Shown piece after piece: positions 1 to 9,181 of a stretch of 64,000 bases of DNA; within the stretch, counting starts at the first letter, position 1, and each line of letters begins with the position of its first letter. The notes beneath the pieces were generated by a model, which saw nothing but the letters and a program-made list of their open reading frames with translations, was not told the DNA's origin and did no database searches. The DNA is from Clostridium sp. C8-1-8 (GTDB taxonomy: Bacteria; Bacillota; Clostridia; Clostridiales; Clostridiaceae). Position numbers and translations under genes: made by a program. The stretch lies in contig NZ_JAABNO010000020.1 of the NCBI RefSeq assembly GCF_009928445.1, forward strand, positions 48,226 to 112,225, read 5' to 3'.

Positions 1-411
1 AAAAGCATCCCAAGGACTTGTCCCTTCTAATATATTACTTCCTAGTGTACAGGTAACTATTAACAGCATTAATAAAATAATATATTTTACATATTTAAGT
101 ACTGAATCTACTTTTTCATTAACCTTAAACTTTATCTTAAAAACATGCTTTGATATTAAATGAATCCAGTCATTATAAGTTCCAAAAGCACAAAACCATC
201 CACAAAAGAATCTTCCCATAAGAACTGTAAGAAGCATTACTATGATAAATTCACTTAGAGCTGGAATAGCTCTAATAAAATGAAAATTTCCACTGGTTAT
301 CATCTTATATACATTTTTGACCTCACTAAAGGTCAAAGTATAAAGACCAGGCAAAAGTATAAACATTATCAATTGTACTATATGTCTTGCAATTTGAATC
401 TTTTTAACCAT
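1..411 (-). CDS. 4Fe-4S binding membrane protein (NapH-like), partial
   Basis: The 137 codons visible start at an ATG behind a good AGGAGG site; the 3' end lies beyond the left edge. The product begins with a hydrophobic segment, has further membrane helices near residues 52-66 and 110-125, and carries the motif GRFFCGWFCAFG at about residues 66-77, typical of polyferredoxin-like membrane proteins of the NapH/YccM type. The 4Fe-4S cysteine motifs usual in the C-terminal half would be outside the window. It follows the ApbE gene on the same strand. ApbE attaches FMN to membrane redox proteins, so this protein, or an FMN-binding protein beyond the edge, may belong to an ApbE-dependent electron-transfer chain (inference). 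Confidence 0.75.
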   Translation of the reverse strand, partial: MVKKIQIARHIVQLIMFILLPGLYTLTFSEVKNVYKMITSGNFHFIRAIPALSEFIIVMLLTVLMGRFFCGWFCAFGTYNDWIHLISKHVFKIKFKVNEKVDSVLKYVKYIILLMLLIVTCTLGSNILEGTSPWDAF

Positions 412-551
412 CTTTGTGACTCCTCCTAAGTTAACAAAATCTTATTGATTCTTTGACTAACCACATTAAGATATCGGATAATTAACCACTTAATCTCAAT
501 ACCAATGTTTAATAGTTTTTTATTTTCACAAATCTAATATCTGGGCAAACC

Positions 552-1607
552 TTAGATTTCTTCATATTCAAACTCTTGATCTGTTAAAACTAAAGCTTTT
601 TTCATACCTGAAGTAACATATACCTTTTTATCTTTGGTTATAAGAACTCCATCAATTCCATCCACAGCTTCTAAAATTTTCAATGCCTTTTCCACACCTA
701 GGATGTAAATACCTGTTGATAGTCCATCTCCATCTATTGAATTATCGGAAACAATTGTTGCACTTATAATTTCGCTTTCAGATGGGAAGCCAGTTTTCAC
801 ATCTAATATATGGTGATATCTCTTACCTTCAGAAATAAAGTACTTCTCATAGTTACCAGAAGTAACTACAGATTTATTGGATAGGCTTAGTATGCCAACA
901 TACTGGCCTCGTTCCTTAAAGGGGTTCTGTATTCCTATATTCCACTTTTCTCCGCTTTCTTTATTTCCCAAAACATAAATGTTACCACCTAAATCGATTA
1001 GTCCACTTTTAACCTTATATTTTTTTAATACAGCTCTAACCATATCTGCTGCATAGCCTTTTGCTATACCTCCAAGATCTAACTTTTGATTATTGTTTTT
1101 AAGCTTGACTGATACTTTTTCTTTATCAAGTATTATATCGTTATAATTTACAAGTTTTAATTTCTCTTCAATATCTTCCTTACTAGGTATAACACCTTGC
1201 TTTCCAGTTAAGTTCCATAGCTCAACTAGAGGTCTTATAGTTGGATCAAATGTACCTTCAGTTAATTTACTGTATTTTTTAGCTTCCTCTAAAACATAAA
1301 AAGTTTCTTTACTTATCTTTTCATGTTCTATCCCTGCCTTAGAGTTTATCCTACATATATCACTGGAAGCTTTAAAAGCCGACATCTTGTTATCTATATC
1401 ACCTATTATCCTAATTGCCTCTTCTATTGCTATCTCACTTTTCCCTCCATAAACTCTCAGGTGTATGAGTGTACCTAATCCAAAACTATTTCTTATCATA
1501 GGTGCTTTATTCCTTTCGCCTGTTACAAATATAACTATTATCGATCCAAACACTATTAATATAGTAAGTACACCTAATAAATTTATAAGTCCACCTATAA
1601 TAATCAC
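552..1607 (-). CDS. apbE: FAD:protein FMN transferase (ApbE family)
   Basis: ApbE enzymes split FAD and link FMN covalently to a Thr/Ser of extracytoplasmic flavoproteins. The family motifs are visible: LDLGGIAKGYAADMV, TSGNYEKYF, YHHILDVKTGFP and DGDGLSTGIYILG (metal-binding Asp/Thr region). A single N-terminal membrane segment (about residues 5-28) replaces the lipobox often seen, so the enzyme should face outside while anchored. The start is a GTG next to AAGGTGAG; the spacing is tight, so an alternative start a few codons in is possible. It lies upstream of the partial 4Fe-4S membrane protein, a common pairing for flavin-dependent membrane redox complexes. Confidence 0.93.
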   Translation of the reverse strand: MIIIGGLINLLGVLTILIVFGSIIVIFVTGERNKAPMIRNSFGLGTLIHLRVYGGKSEIAIEEAIRIIGDIDNKMSAFKASSDICRINSKAGIEHEKISKETFYVLEEAKKYSKLTEGTFDPTIRPLVELWNLTGKQGVIPSKEDIEEKLKLVNYNDIILDKEKVSVKLKNNNQKLDLGGIAKGYAADMVRAVLKKYKVKSGLIDLGGNIYVLGNKESGEKWNIGIQNPFKERGQYVGILSLSNKSVVTSGNYEKYFISEGKRYHHILDVKTGFPSESEIISATIVSDNSIDGDGLSTGIYILGVEKALKILEAVDGIDGVLITKDKKVYVTSGMKKALVLTDQEFEYEEI

Positions 1608-1815
1608 CTCACCTTTTTATTTAAAGTATTGTTTGTTAAATATCAATTTCAAGTATTATCAGTGTAACGTAAAAGCTAAATCTAATATCTAAGTGATCTC
1701 TTAGCTTATATTAGAATTATAATAACTGAAACTGAGTATAACATTAATATAAACTGAGAATTTGCTGAGAAATCCGTTAACTAATTTAAAATTTAACAAT
1801 TACTAAGCATGCTTT

Positions 1816-1886
1816 AATTATAATCAACAGCCATATAGCCTCTCCCTCATACTCATTTAATTTCAATACTATTCTTAAGAATAGCC
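1816..1886 (-). repeat. Intergenic repeat family A, copy 3
   Basis: About 70 bases with the core CCATATAGCCTCTCCCTCAT on the plus strand, then TTAATTT and CTTAAGAATAG. It aligns in reverse orientation with the copies at 12893-12962 and 14027-14120; the CATATAG-C-TCT core and the AATTyAA...TTCTTAAG flank are shared. Function unknown. Confidence 0.5.
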
Positions 1887-1915
1887 TTATAGTAAAAGTT
1901 AATTTCCTTAAACAG

Positions 1916-1967
1916 AAAGGGAGCATCGCTCATGATTGAATAATAATCATCAGCGATGCTCCCTCTT
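1916..1967 (-). terminator. Terminator of the two-component operon
   Basis: A 13-bp perfect stem (1918-1930 with 1952-1964) and an inner ATGATT/AATCAT stem. Read on the minus strand it is followed by a T-rich tract, fitting termination after the histidine kinase. Confidence 0.8.
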
Positions 1968-2085
1968 TATCTTAAAGCTATATAAATTGTATATTCTCTA
2001 AAGGCATATTACAGAGTTACTAATAATAGATCTGGGATTGAAACGGTACATATTTAATAGTTATATTTTAATTAAAAAATCACAT

Positions 2086-3618
2086 CTATACTAACTTAAT
2101 ATAGACACTAAAGGTTGATCCAACACCAACTTCACTTTCCACTTCTATGTTACCATTATGAGAGTCTATTATACCTTTAACTATAGAAAGTCCTAGTCCA
2201 TATCCACCTTGTTCTCTAGACCTATGGGGATCACTTCTAAAGAACCTATCATAAATCTTACTTAAGTGCTCCTTTTCTATACCAGTTCCATTATCAACAA
2301 TTTTTAAAACCGCAAAGTCTTCTCCATTTACTTTTTCTATAGAGGAGGCTATGGTAATTTCACCATTATGCTTATCAGTATGAAGTACTGCATTTTGAGT
2401 TAGATTATATATTACCTGCTTAATCTGATTTCTGTTTATATTCACTATTAAATCTTTAGCCAGCTCCAAACTTAAACTTCTATCTCCACTTAAAACCTGA
2501 AGCTGAGGATAAATCTCCTCTACAACAACTTTTAAATCTTCGTTATTCATTTCAACCTTGATGTTTTGATCTAGCTTGCTTAACATCAACAGATCATTGA
2601 CCAGTTTAGTGAGTCTATCGCTTTCAAGTAATATACTATTCAAAGCCAAATTAAGCTGCTGTTCATTCTTTGCCGCACCTCTTAAGAGGATCTCTACAAA
2701 TCCATGAATAGAAGTTAATGGAGTTCTTAATTCATGGGAAGCATCTGAAACAAACTGTCTCATTTTCTCCTTTATATACTGCTCTTGTTCAAAGGATACT
2801 TCAATTCTTTCAATCATATTATTAAAAGAATGTGATAGTCTATCTATCTCCAGCATTCCGTTATCTTCAGGAATTCTAGTATGAAGTTCTTTTACATCTA
2901 TTTGCTCAACAGTATTGGTCATATTATGAAGTGGAACTAAAGTTTGTCTAAAGATAGTACTTCCAAGTATTCCTCCAAGTATTAGTATGCAAAAAGCTCC
3001 TCCTATATATATGGAAAGCTGTCTCTCTAGTATTTCTCCCACATCATTTATTGGTGTACACAATTGAATTAGCCCAGATGGCTGATTCATATCTCCAATC
3101 TTTCTCCATACCATAAGTAATAAAGTACCTTCATCAGTCTTCACAAGTTTATAATCTTTTTCTAAATTTCCAGACTTTCTGAGTAAATCTTTATATTCGT
3201 TTGTTGATAAATTAGGATTAATAAAAGTAAATTTATGTTTTTCCTTCTCCTTTACAAGCTTTAGTGTGGAATCATCTGAAGCCTGCGGTTCCTCTTCCTT
3301 CTTTTCAACCTTGTAAACCACATTACCTGACTTATCTATGATAATCGCATTTGTAGCTCTGTCTACCAAATTGTTAGTTATATTGTGAAGTTCAGCATTG
3401 CTTCCATCTACTTTTTCAATCTGACTTAATACCTTAAAGTCTATATTATGAAACTTATCCTGCAATACCTGTCCTTTACTTCTACATAGATATTCTCTCA
3501 TACTAAAATACTGTGACAACCCCATTATAAATAAGAGAACTATTAATAAAATAAAGAACCTGGAGAATATCTGCCACTGAAGTCCTCTTGTCTTTTTAGC
3601 TTTCTTAAAAACCTTCAT
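2086..3618 (-). CDS. Sensor histidine kinase (HAMP, HisKA, HATPase)
   Basis: Membrane sensor kinase partner of the response regulator just upstream; its ATG directly follows the regulator's TAA, so the two are translated together. Visible domains: TM1 about 20-37, an extracellular sensor of about 160 residues with a charged Glu/Lys patch near 105-127, TM2 about 202-224, HAMP about 225-278, HisKA with SDASHELRTPLTS (phosphoacceptor His295), then ATPase boxes (NLTQNAVLHT, DNGTGIEKEHL, GGYGLGLSIV). The signal sensed cannot be told from sequence. The architecture is that of WalK/PhoR-type kinases; no PAS domain is evident. Confidence 0.93.
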   Translation of the reverse strand: MKVFKKAKKTRGLQWQIFSRFFILLIVLLFIMGLSQYFSMREYLCRSKGQVLQDKFHNIDFKVLSQIEKVDGSNAELHNITNNLVDRATNAIIIDKSGNVVYKVEKKEEEPQASDDSTLKLVKEKEKHKFTFINPNLSTNEYKDLLRKSGNLEKDYKLVKTDEGTLLLMVWRKIGDMNQPSGLIQLCTPINDVGEILERQLSIYIGGAFCILILGGILGSTIFRQTLVPLHNMTNTVEQIDVKELHTRIPEDNGMLEIDRLSHSFNNMIERIEVSFEQEQYIKEKMRQFVSDASHELRTPLTSIHGFVEILLRGAAKNEQQLNLALNSILLESDRLTKLVNDLLMLSKLDQNIKVEMNNEDLKVVVEEIYPQLQVLSGDRSLSLELAKDLIVNINRNQIKQVIYNLTQNAVLHTDKHNGEITIASSIEKVNGEDFAVLKIVDNGTGIEKEHLSKIYDRFFRSDPHRSREQGGYGLGLSIVKGIIDSHNGNIEVESEVGVGSTFSVYIKLV

Positions 3619-4305
3619 TTAGACTACCACCTTATATCCTACTCCACGTACAGTTTTTATTATATTATGTTCTTTATCCTCGATTTTATCTCTAAGGTAC
3701 CTTATATATACTTCAACGATATTTTCATCACCATTAAAGTCGTACCCCCAAACCTTCTCTAATATTTGAGACTTACTCAGCACTAACCCATTGTTTACAA
3801 GCAAGAATCTTAATAAATTATATTGTGTTGGAGGTAAATCCAATAATTTATTGTTATAAGTTATCTCATGGGCTCCATCGTCTACTTTAAAGTCACCTAT
3901 ATTTATGACCTCACTTAATTCTGGAAAACTGTTTCTTACTCTAGCATTGATTCGCGCCAATAGTTCTTTAAAACTAAAAGGCTTAGACATGTAATCATCT
4001 GCCCCTAGATCTAACCCCTTTACAAGATCATCAACTTCATCCTTAGCAGTTAACATTATGATAGAGGTTTTTACTATCTTTTTTATTCTAGTACATACCT
4101 CATAACCATCCATTCCTGGTAGCATAACATCAAGTATTACTATATGTGGATTTATTTTCTGTGCTAAATCTATGGCTTCGTTACCGTCATAAGCCTCATA
4201 TACCTTATAGCCTTCTGCTTCCAACCCCATCTTTATGAAATTTATAATACTTACTTCATCATCTACAACAAGAATATTTATCTGCTCCTTAGTAATTGGG
4301 CACAT
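3619..4305 (-). CDS. OmpR-family response regulator
   Basis: A two-component transcription factor of 228 residues, the usual length. The receiver domain shows the acidic pair Asp15/Asp16, phosphoacceptor Asp59 in VILDVMLPGMDG, Thr87 and Lys108 in YMSKPF. The C-terminal winged helix (about 130-228) ends with YIRYLRDKIE and the typical TVRGVGYKV. ATG start with AAGGAAGAG upstream. First gene of a two-gene operon with the histidine kinase; targets unknown. Confidence 0.95.
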   Translation of the reverse strand: MCPITKEQINILVVDDEVSIINFIKMGLEAEGYKVYEAYDGNEAIDLAQKINPHIVILDVMLPGMDGYEVCTRIKKIVKTSIIMLTAKDEVDDLVKGLDLGADDYMSKPFSFKELLARINARVRNSFPELSEVINIGDFKVDDGAHEITYNNKLLDLPPTQYNLLRFLLVNNGLVLSKSQILEKVWGYDFNGDENIVEVYIRYLRDKIEDKEHNIIKTVRGVGYKVVV

Positions 4306-4444
4306 TTAGCTTCTCTTCCTTTCAAATAGGATAAATACGCCTAAGACAAGTCTCAAGCGCAGTTTATTTTTGTTATTAGCTATTATTATACATAACCTAA
4401 CTATGCTAAACAATATAAATCAGAAGTATATAAGATTTTACTGT

Positions 4445-4882
4445 TTATTTTATTTCCCACTTTAGATTAAATTCTCCCTTTGTTTTATCTCCTACTATTT
4501 TAATAATATATCGTCCATCTTTATCTGCCTTATATTTAAATAAACCACTTGGGTCGTCTAATAGATTAGCTATATTATTACCATCAGCATCTTGTAAAAG
4601 TATCTTCAAAGCCCCTTCTTTTACCGATGAAGAATACTCTATATTTAATGTTTGGTCTTTTTTTAATTTAATCTTATTACTCTTAGTTCCATTAAGATAA
4701 CTATAACTTTCGTTCCACTTGTTGCCTGTACTATATTCCAAAGCTGCTCTCTCACTAAAGGAATCAAACGTTCCAGCCTTACCTATGATAATCTTCACTA
4801 GGAAAGTTACTCCCAAAGCTATAAGCATAGCTATTATAATAAAAATAATCCAAACCTTTTTATACTTTCTAAAAACCTCCAT
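4445..4882 (-). CDS. Membrane-anchored small protein of an ECF sigma operon
   Basis: 145 residues: a short basic start, one membrane segment (about 12-34) and an external domain of about 105 residues rich in beta-prone sequence with a DADGNN turn and a YKADKDGRYIIKIVG segment, resembling PPC-type or Ig-like beta domains. I do not recognise a family. The ATG at 4882 is chosen because AAAGGGG lies 11 bases upstream; a longer frame from a TTG would run through the Shine-Dalgarno sequence. It is the last gene of the operon started by the sigma factor at 6122, so it is probably a sensor, effector or regulon product (inference). Confidence 0.7.
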   Translation of the reverse strand: MEVFRKYKKVWIIFIIIAMLIALGVTFLVKIIIGKAGTFDSFSERAALEYSTGNKWNESYSYLNGTKSNKIKLKKDQTLNIEYSSSVKEGALKILLQDADGNNIANLLDDPSGLFKYKADKDGRYIIKIVGDKTKGEFNLKWEIK

Positions 4883-4914
4883 AATATCTTTTTCCCCTTT
4901 CAAGAAAATTTATT

Positions 4915-5256
4915 TTAGTACTTAGCTTTACAGTTAGGGCAATAGTTCCAATTGTCCTCCATAAAACCTCCACAACTCTTGCAATGTTTCCCTAAAGTTT
5001 TTCCACAGTTAGTACAAATTTCCGTTCCTTTTTCCACAATTGCTCCACATGATTTACATCTTATTTCAGTGCTTCTAGTAACTATTAAATATACTATAAG
5101 GGTTATAGGCATACTACACATGGCAAGTAGTGCCCAAAGGATTGCAAACCTATCTCTTCTCATTCTTGCATCAAGATATATCCACAAAGATTGACCTGCC
5201 CATATAATTATAGATATAAATATGCCAAACATTATAAGAATATCTACTGAATTCAT
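4915..5256 (-). CDS. Two-helix membrane protein with tandem zinc ribbons
   Basis: 113 residues: two membrane segments (about 5-27 and 38-60) and a cytoplasmic-looking tail with four CxxC knuckles (CKSC, CTNC, CKSC, CPNC) that should form two zinc ribbons. Its ATG overlaps the stop of the preceding gene in an ATGA arrangement, so the two are translationally coupled. The position between an ECF sigma factor and a surface-exposed protein suggests a part in sigma-factor control, but no anti-sigma family is recognised. Confidence 0.75.
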   Translation of the reverse strand: MNSVDILIMFGIFISIIIWAGQSLWIYLDARMRRDRFAILWALLAMCSMPITLIVYLIVTRSTEIRCKSCGAIVEKGTEICTNCGKTLGKHCKSCGGFMEDNWNYCPNCKAKY

Positions 5257-5582
5257 ACTCTCACTCCCCTCCTATTATTTTTGTATAGTACTAATAAAGC
5301 CAGTAATGCTATAGGCGCAGATAATATACTGTTAAGAATTATTACATTGACCAAACCAAACTTAATTCCCATTAGGATTTGAGCAATAGCTATTGCAGGA
5401 ACCATAATAATATATAATACGTCCTGCCACCAGTTGCTGGAGTGCTTTTTATACTTTACATTTGTTATTAAAGTCAAAGTATCTACTTCTTTTATCAGTC
5501 CTATCTGTTCCAAGTAGTCATCTTCCAAAAAACTAACTTTCTGAATACTTTTTTCTCTTGAACTTTTATCTATATCACTCAT
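5253..5582 (-). CDS. Small membrane protein, candidate anti-sigma factor
   Basis: 109 residues with a hydrophilic N-terminal part of about 50 residues and two membrane helices (about 54-74 and 78-99). It starts 6 bases after the stop of the ECF sigma gene, with AAGGAG upstream. The size, topology (soluble N-terminus plus membrane anchor) and position right behind the sigma gene fit a membrane anti-sigma factor, but there is no HxxxCxxC zinc motif and no recognisable family, so the role is inferred from context only. Confidence 0.65.
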   Translation of the reverse strand: MSDIDKSSREKSIQKVSFLEDDYLEQIGLIKEVDTLTLITNVKYKKHSSNWWQDVLYIIMVPAIAIAQILMGIKFGLVNVIILNSILSAPIALLALLVLYKNNRRGVRV

Positions 5583-5588
5583 ACCTAA

Positions 5589-6122
5589 TCACTCCTTTTC
5601 ACCTAATAAACTCTTTAAAGTTTTGATTGTGTTATGAATTCTAGACTTTACAGTTCCTTCTGCACAATTCATAATATTGCTTATCTCTTCTAAGCTGTAT
5701 CCGTAATAATGCTTTAATATAAATGAAACCCTTTTTTCATAGCTCAGCTTTTGAAGTTCCTTAAGTGCGTTCTCAACCTGTATTTTTTCATATACCCTCT
5801 CATCCATTTCTTTTGTATCTGATACAATTGAGTAGTTTTCAATAGAACTAAACTCTATAATTTTTTGTCTTTTTAAATAATTTTTATATATGTTTAAGGC
5901 AATCCTTATAAGCCAGCTTAAAAACTTACTTTCTCCTCTGAAGTCTTTTATATTGTTTATAGCCTTCATAAGAGTCTCTTGAAGTAGATCTTCTGATAAA
6001 TAAACATCTCCAGTTAGCTTTATCAAAAATCCATAGAGTTTTTTATAGTTTTGCTGAAATAAAAGGTTTAAGGCACTGTCATTGCCAGCTTTAGCCTTAT
6101 TGATAAGTTCTAACTCCTCCAA
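5589..6122 (-). CDS. ECF (sigma-70 family, group 4) RNA polymerase sigma factor
   Basis: 177 residues with the sigma2 region (LFQQNYKKLYGFLIKL, DLLQETLMKAI, FLSWLIRIALN) and the sigma4 helix-turn-helix (YGYSLEEISNIMNCAEGTVKSRI). TTG start just after a strong GGGGGGAG site. First gene of a four-gene minus-strand operon (6122 to 4445) with three small membrane proteins. Operons of this type usually include a membrane anti-sigma factor, and the sigma factor often controls its own operon; I could not pick out a convincing ECF promoter upstream. Confidence 0.93.
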   Translation of the reverse strand: MEELELINKAKAGNDSALNLLFQQNYKKLYGFLIKLTGDVYLSEDLLQETLMKAINNIKDFRGESKFLSWLIRIALNIYKNYLKRQKIIEFSSIENYSIVSDTKEMDERVYEKIQVENALKELQKLSYEKRVSFILKHYYGYSLEEISNIMNCAEGTVKSRIHNTIKTLKSLLGEKE

Positions 6123-6300
6123 ATCTACTCCCCCCTAACCCCTATACAAATAAGACAATTGAAATAAAAATAAGTTCATTATTTTTTTATTTTAAGGTTA
6201 AAATTCATATTAACTTAACAACCTTCTATAAGTTTCATTTATTTCAACTAATTGACATTTATAAAAAAAGTAGTAAACTATTCTTAAGAAATATATAAAC

Positions 6301-6389
6301 GTACCTCTTAAATTGTTGAATTTAAATCTTTAGCTTTTCCTTAGACCCCCATAGGAACTATAAGAAATAACTTCGAAATTAAGAGGTAC
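6301..6389. repeat. Long inverted repeat upstream of the glycosyltransferase
   Basis: GTACCTCTTAA (6301-6311) is matched by TTAAGAGGTAC (6379-6389), a perfect 11-bp inverted repeat enclosing 67 bases. A second hairpin follows at 6433-6456 (ACAATCC/GGATTGT). The motif ATAGGAACT occurs near 6350 and 6482. These are the only structures in the 450-base divergent region 6123-6571; they could be operators or leader-RNA structures. Confidence 0.4.
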
Positions 6390-6571
6390 AATTATAAAAT
6401 TCCTAAATGAACTATTAATTTATACCTGCCCGACAATCCCTAAAAGTTTGGATTGTGGAACAATCATAAATTAAGTTTCCATATAGGAACTCTTAAAAAA
6501 GTACTTTTATTAAAATTCATAAAAGATAAATATATAACATTAATTAAAATTAATTTGTAGGAAGTGATAAA

Positions 6572-7780
6572 ATGTCAAAAGTACTATTTTTAAATGTTCG
6601 TGGACACGGACACGTAAACCCTACCTTAGGTTTGGTATCAGAATTAGTAAAGAGAGGAGAAGAGGTTATCTATTATTCTTATGATGAATTCAAAGAAAGA
6701 ATAGAGAAAACCGGAGCTACTTATAAAGAATTAAAAGCTGATGTGTTTAAACGGCCTCAAACTGGTGTAACTAATAAACACTCTAGCATGGAACAAATGC
6801 TTAACTTTATAAATATTACTCTCCAATCTAGCGAAAACTTTATAAAAGATTTCTTAGCTGAAATAGGTGATACGCACTTTGACTACATGATGTATGGAGC
6901 TTCTTTCCCTTATGGTAAAATTATAGCACAAATACTAGGCATCCCTTCAGTATCCTCCTTTGCCATATTTGCTACCCCAAGAGAGCTTAAATACGGATCT
7001 GGCAATAAGTTTAATGAAGACTTATTAAAAAATCACCCTGTAATGGACACTTACAATAAGCTTGCAACCAATCTTAAGAATACCTATGGTGTAACAACTC
7101 CTTCATTAATAGAACTATTCTTTAATAAGGGTGACCTAAATATCGCCTATACCTCTGAATACTTTGTAGCTCATCCTGAGTACTATGATGATAGTTTTAG
7201 ATTCATAGGACCTCCTATATATGATAGAAAAGAAGATTTAGATTTTCCTTTTGATAAGTTGGAAGGCAAGAAGGTTATATATATATCTTTAGGCACAGTT
7301 TTTAGTGCTGCTGATCTAAAGGTATATGATTTATTTTTTGAAGCTTTTGGTAATATTGACGCAGTGGTAGTGATGACTGCTTACAATGTTGATACCTCAA
7401 GTTTTTCTATTCCGGACAACTTTATAGTAAAAAACTATGTACCTCAATCTGCAATACTTAAGTATACTAATGTTGCTATAACCCACGCTGGTATGAATAG
7501 CACTAGCGATTTAATATATAATAATGTTCCCTTTGTTGCAATTCCCTTTGGAGCAGATCAGCCTTATATGGCATCAAGGGCAGCTGAATTAGGTGCAGCA
7601 ATTAAACTTGATGCAGACAAGCTTTCAGTAGAAGATTTAAAGCAAGCTGTTAATAAGGTATTGATTGATCCAAGCTATTACGAAAATATAAAAAAGATAA
7701 GTCAATCCTTTGAGCATTCAGGAGGCTATAAAAAAGCAGCAGAAGAAATACTGAAATTCAAAGAAAACTTAGCAGTATAG
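6572..7780 (+). CDS. Macrolide-type (MGT/YjiC-like) glycosyltransferase, GT1 family
   Basis: 402 residues of GT-B fold. The N-terminal acceptor domain starts with LFLNVRGHGHVNPTLGL, and the C-terminal donor site has THAGMNSTSDLIYNNVPFV and PFGADQPYMASRAAELG, the bacterial form of the UDP-sugar signature of macrolide and flavonoid glycosyltransferases. Such enzymes transfer glucose from UDP-glucose to small hydrophobic acceptors and often give antibiotic tolerance. ATG with GTAGGAAGTGAT upstream. A single gene, divergent from the ECF operon and ended by a strong bidirectional hairpin. The substrate cannot be inferred. Confidence 0.9.
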   Translation: MSKVLFLNVRGHGHVNPTLGLVSELVKRGEEVIYYSYDEFKERIEKTGATYKELKADVFKRPQTGVTNKHSSMEQMLNFINITLQSSENFIKDFLAEIGDTHFDYMMYGASFPYGKIIAQILGIPSVSSFAIFATPRELKYGSGNKFNEDLLKNHPVMDTYNKLATNLKNTYGVTTPSLIELFFNKGDLNIAYTSEYFVAHPEYYDDSFRFIGPPIYDRKEDLDFPFDKLEGKKVIYISLGTVFSAADLKVYDLFFEAFGNIDAVVVMTAYNVDTSSFSIPDNFIVKNYVPQSAILKYTNVAITHAGMNSTSDLIYNNVPFVAIPFGADQPYMASRAAELGAAIKLDADKLSVEDLKQAVNKVLIDPSYYENIKKISQSFEHSGGYKKAAEEILKFKENLAV

Positions 7781-7846
7781 CCCTATTGTAAGCTTTTACT
7801 GCTTCACATTAATAACAGAATTTCATATTAGATTTTGCTTGATTAT

Positions 7847-7890
7847 AAAGCCTATGGATATAAGTAAATAATCTTATATCCATAGGCTTT
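7847..7890. terminator. Bidirectional terminator between convergent genes
   Basis: A perfect 18-bp stem (7847-7864 with 7873-7890) and an 8-base loop between the convergent glycosyltransferase and the DUF5700-like gene. Confidence 0.8.
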
Positions 7891-7929
7891 ACATAGAACT
7901 TTATACTCTCACTTGGCATAATACTACTT

Positions 7930-8874
7930 CTATGTATTTGTAGACTTTTTAGCTGTATTATAGTATTCTAGGAACAGATTTATATTTGAAATACATTCAA
8001 GTACAGTATTTAATCCAAAAATCCTATCAATAATCTCCACCATATGGTATCCGGCCCAATACCCCTTAAGTTCTTGTCCAAAAAGAACTTCTATTTCTTT
8101 ATCTACCTCTAGCCCCCCTGCTATTATTTTATCTATTATTAACTCTACCTCTTCTAATATTAAGGCCATGTTTTCATCATTATTCTGCCATTGAGTACTT
8201 TTGAAAGATGATAATTCTTCTGGATTATTTAAGTAATACATTGCGCTTCCTTCCGAAAGAAGCTCACTTAATAATCTAACCTTACCTTTTTCTCTAGCTG
8301 AATTTAAGCCATCTATTACTGCTTTAAAATTCCTATCTGTACCTATATGATGAACTTCATGAGCAATTATTCTAGTTAAGAATTCTGAATTAATTTTATC
8401 TCCCTCCCATAGAACTTCATCACATAAATCAACAGCTATTTTATCTTTAAGCACTATAGAGGTTCCTCTTATTCCATACAAAAAATAAACCTTTATATCA
8501 AGGTCATCATCAATATATATTGGTAAAAACTTATTGGCCATTTTAACAGAATTGTCTATTATTTGATTTAAGTCCAATTTTGAAAGAGTTTTTTTGACAC
8601 AGCTTAATCTAGAAAAACCCTGTTTAATACTCTTTAATATTATATTATCAACACCTTCTAGTTTAGGGTTCTCTATTGCCAAACTAAATAACTTCACCAA
8701 TAACTCCTTACCAATCATACTTCCACCATAATGGAAAAGATGCTCATTTAGAAATTTAATTCCTTCCTCTTCTAAATATCTATTAATTTGATTTTCTGTT
8801 AGTGTATTCTTCTCTATATTATCAAATAGCTCAATGGATCTATTTAATGCTGAATAATCAAAACTTATACTCAC
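7930..8874 (-). CDS. Putative zinc-dependent peptidase (DUF5700-like)
   Basis: 314 residues, no signal peptide and no membrane helix, so probably cytoplasmic. The motif IIAHEVHHIG (about residues 169-178) is a HExxH metalloprotease signature, and ELLSEGSAMYYLN about 35 residues later supplies a likely third ligand, as in gluzincins; this matches the DUF5700 putative Zn-protease group. GTG start six bases after GGAGG. It stands alone between two hairpins. Substrate unknown. Confidence 0.75.
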   Translation of the reverse strand: MSISFDYSALNRSIELFDNIEKNTLTENQINRYLEEEGIKFLNEHLFHYGGSMIGKELLVKLFSLAIENPKLEGVDNIILKSIKQGFSRLSCVKKTLSKLDLNQIIDNSVKMANKFLPIYIDDDLDIKVYFLYGIRGTSIVLKDKIAVDLCDEVLWEGDKINSEFLTRIIAHEVHHIGTDRNFKAVIDGLNSAREKGKVRLLSELLSEGSAMYYLNNPEELSSFKSTQWQNNDENMALILEEVELIIDKIIAGGLEVDKEIEVLFGQELKGYWAGYHMVEIIDRIFGLNTVLECISNINLFLEYYNTAKKSTNT

Positions 8875-9181
8875 ACATATCCTCCAATCTATAGGATCAC
8901 ATTACGAAGACTTAAGTTATACCTGACTTAAAATCACACACCTATGAACTTTAGGCACTCATAACTTAATAGTTGAAGTTGGGACCCATAATAAAATCAT
9001 TAAATTTGCTAATGATATAAGTTCAACATTAGTTAATTAACTCCTTCCATGTTTTCATTGATTACTTATAAATAGCGCTGCAGCCTACAAAAATCATAAA
9101 CTCTTAAAAAGTAAAAAGTCATGCATCTTTATAAAATGCATGACTTTTTATAATATATATTTTTAAATATACACTAAGCTT
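8875..9181. other. Intergenic stretch, nothing beyond a terminator
   Basis: About 300 bases with only the sulfite reductase terminator (9113-9149) recognised. Confidence 0.5.
9113..9149 (-). terminator. Terminator of the sulfite/nitrite reductase gene
   Basis: Stem AAAAAGTCATGCA (9113-9125) with TGCATGACTTTTT (9137-9149); a T-run follows on the minus strand. Confidence 0.85.

Larger units (their letters stand above)
1608..2085. other. Intergenic stretch without a gene
   Basis: About 480 bases between apbE and the histidine kinase. It holds the kinase operon terminator (1916-1967) and one copy of a dispersed intergenic repeat (1816-1886), described separately. No ORF with a ribosome binding site is seen. 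Confidence 0.6.
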
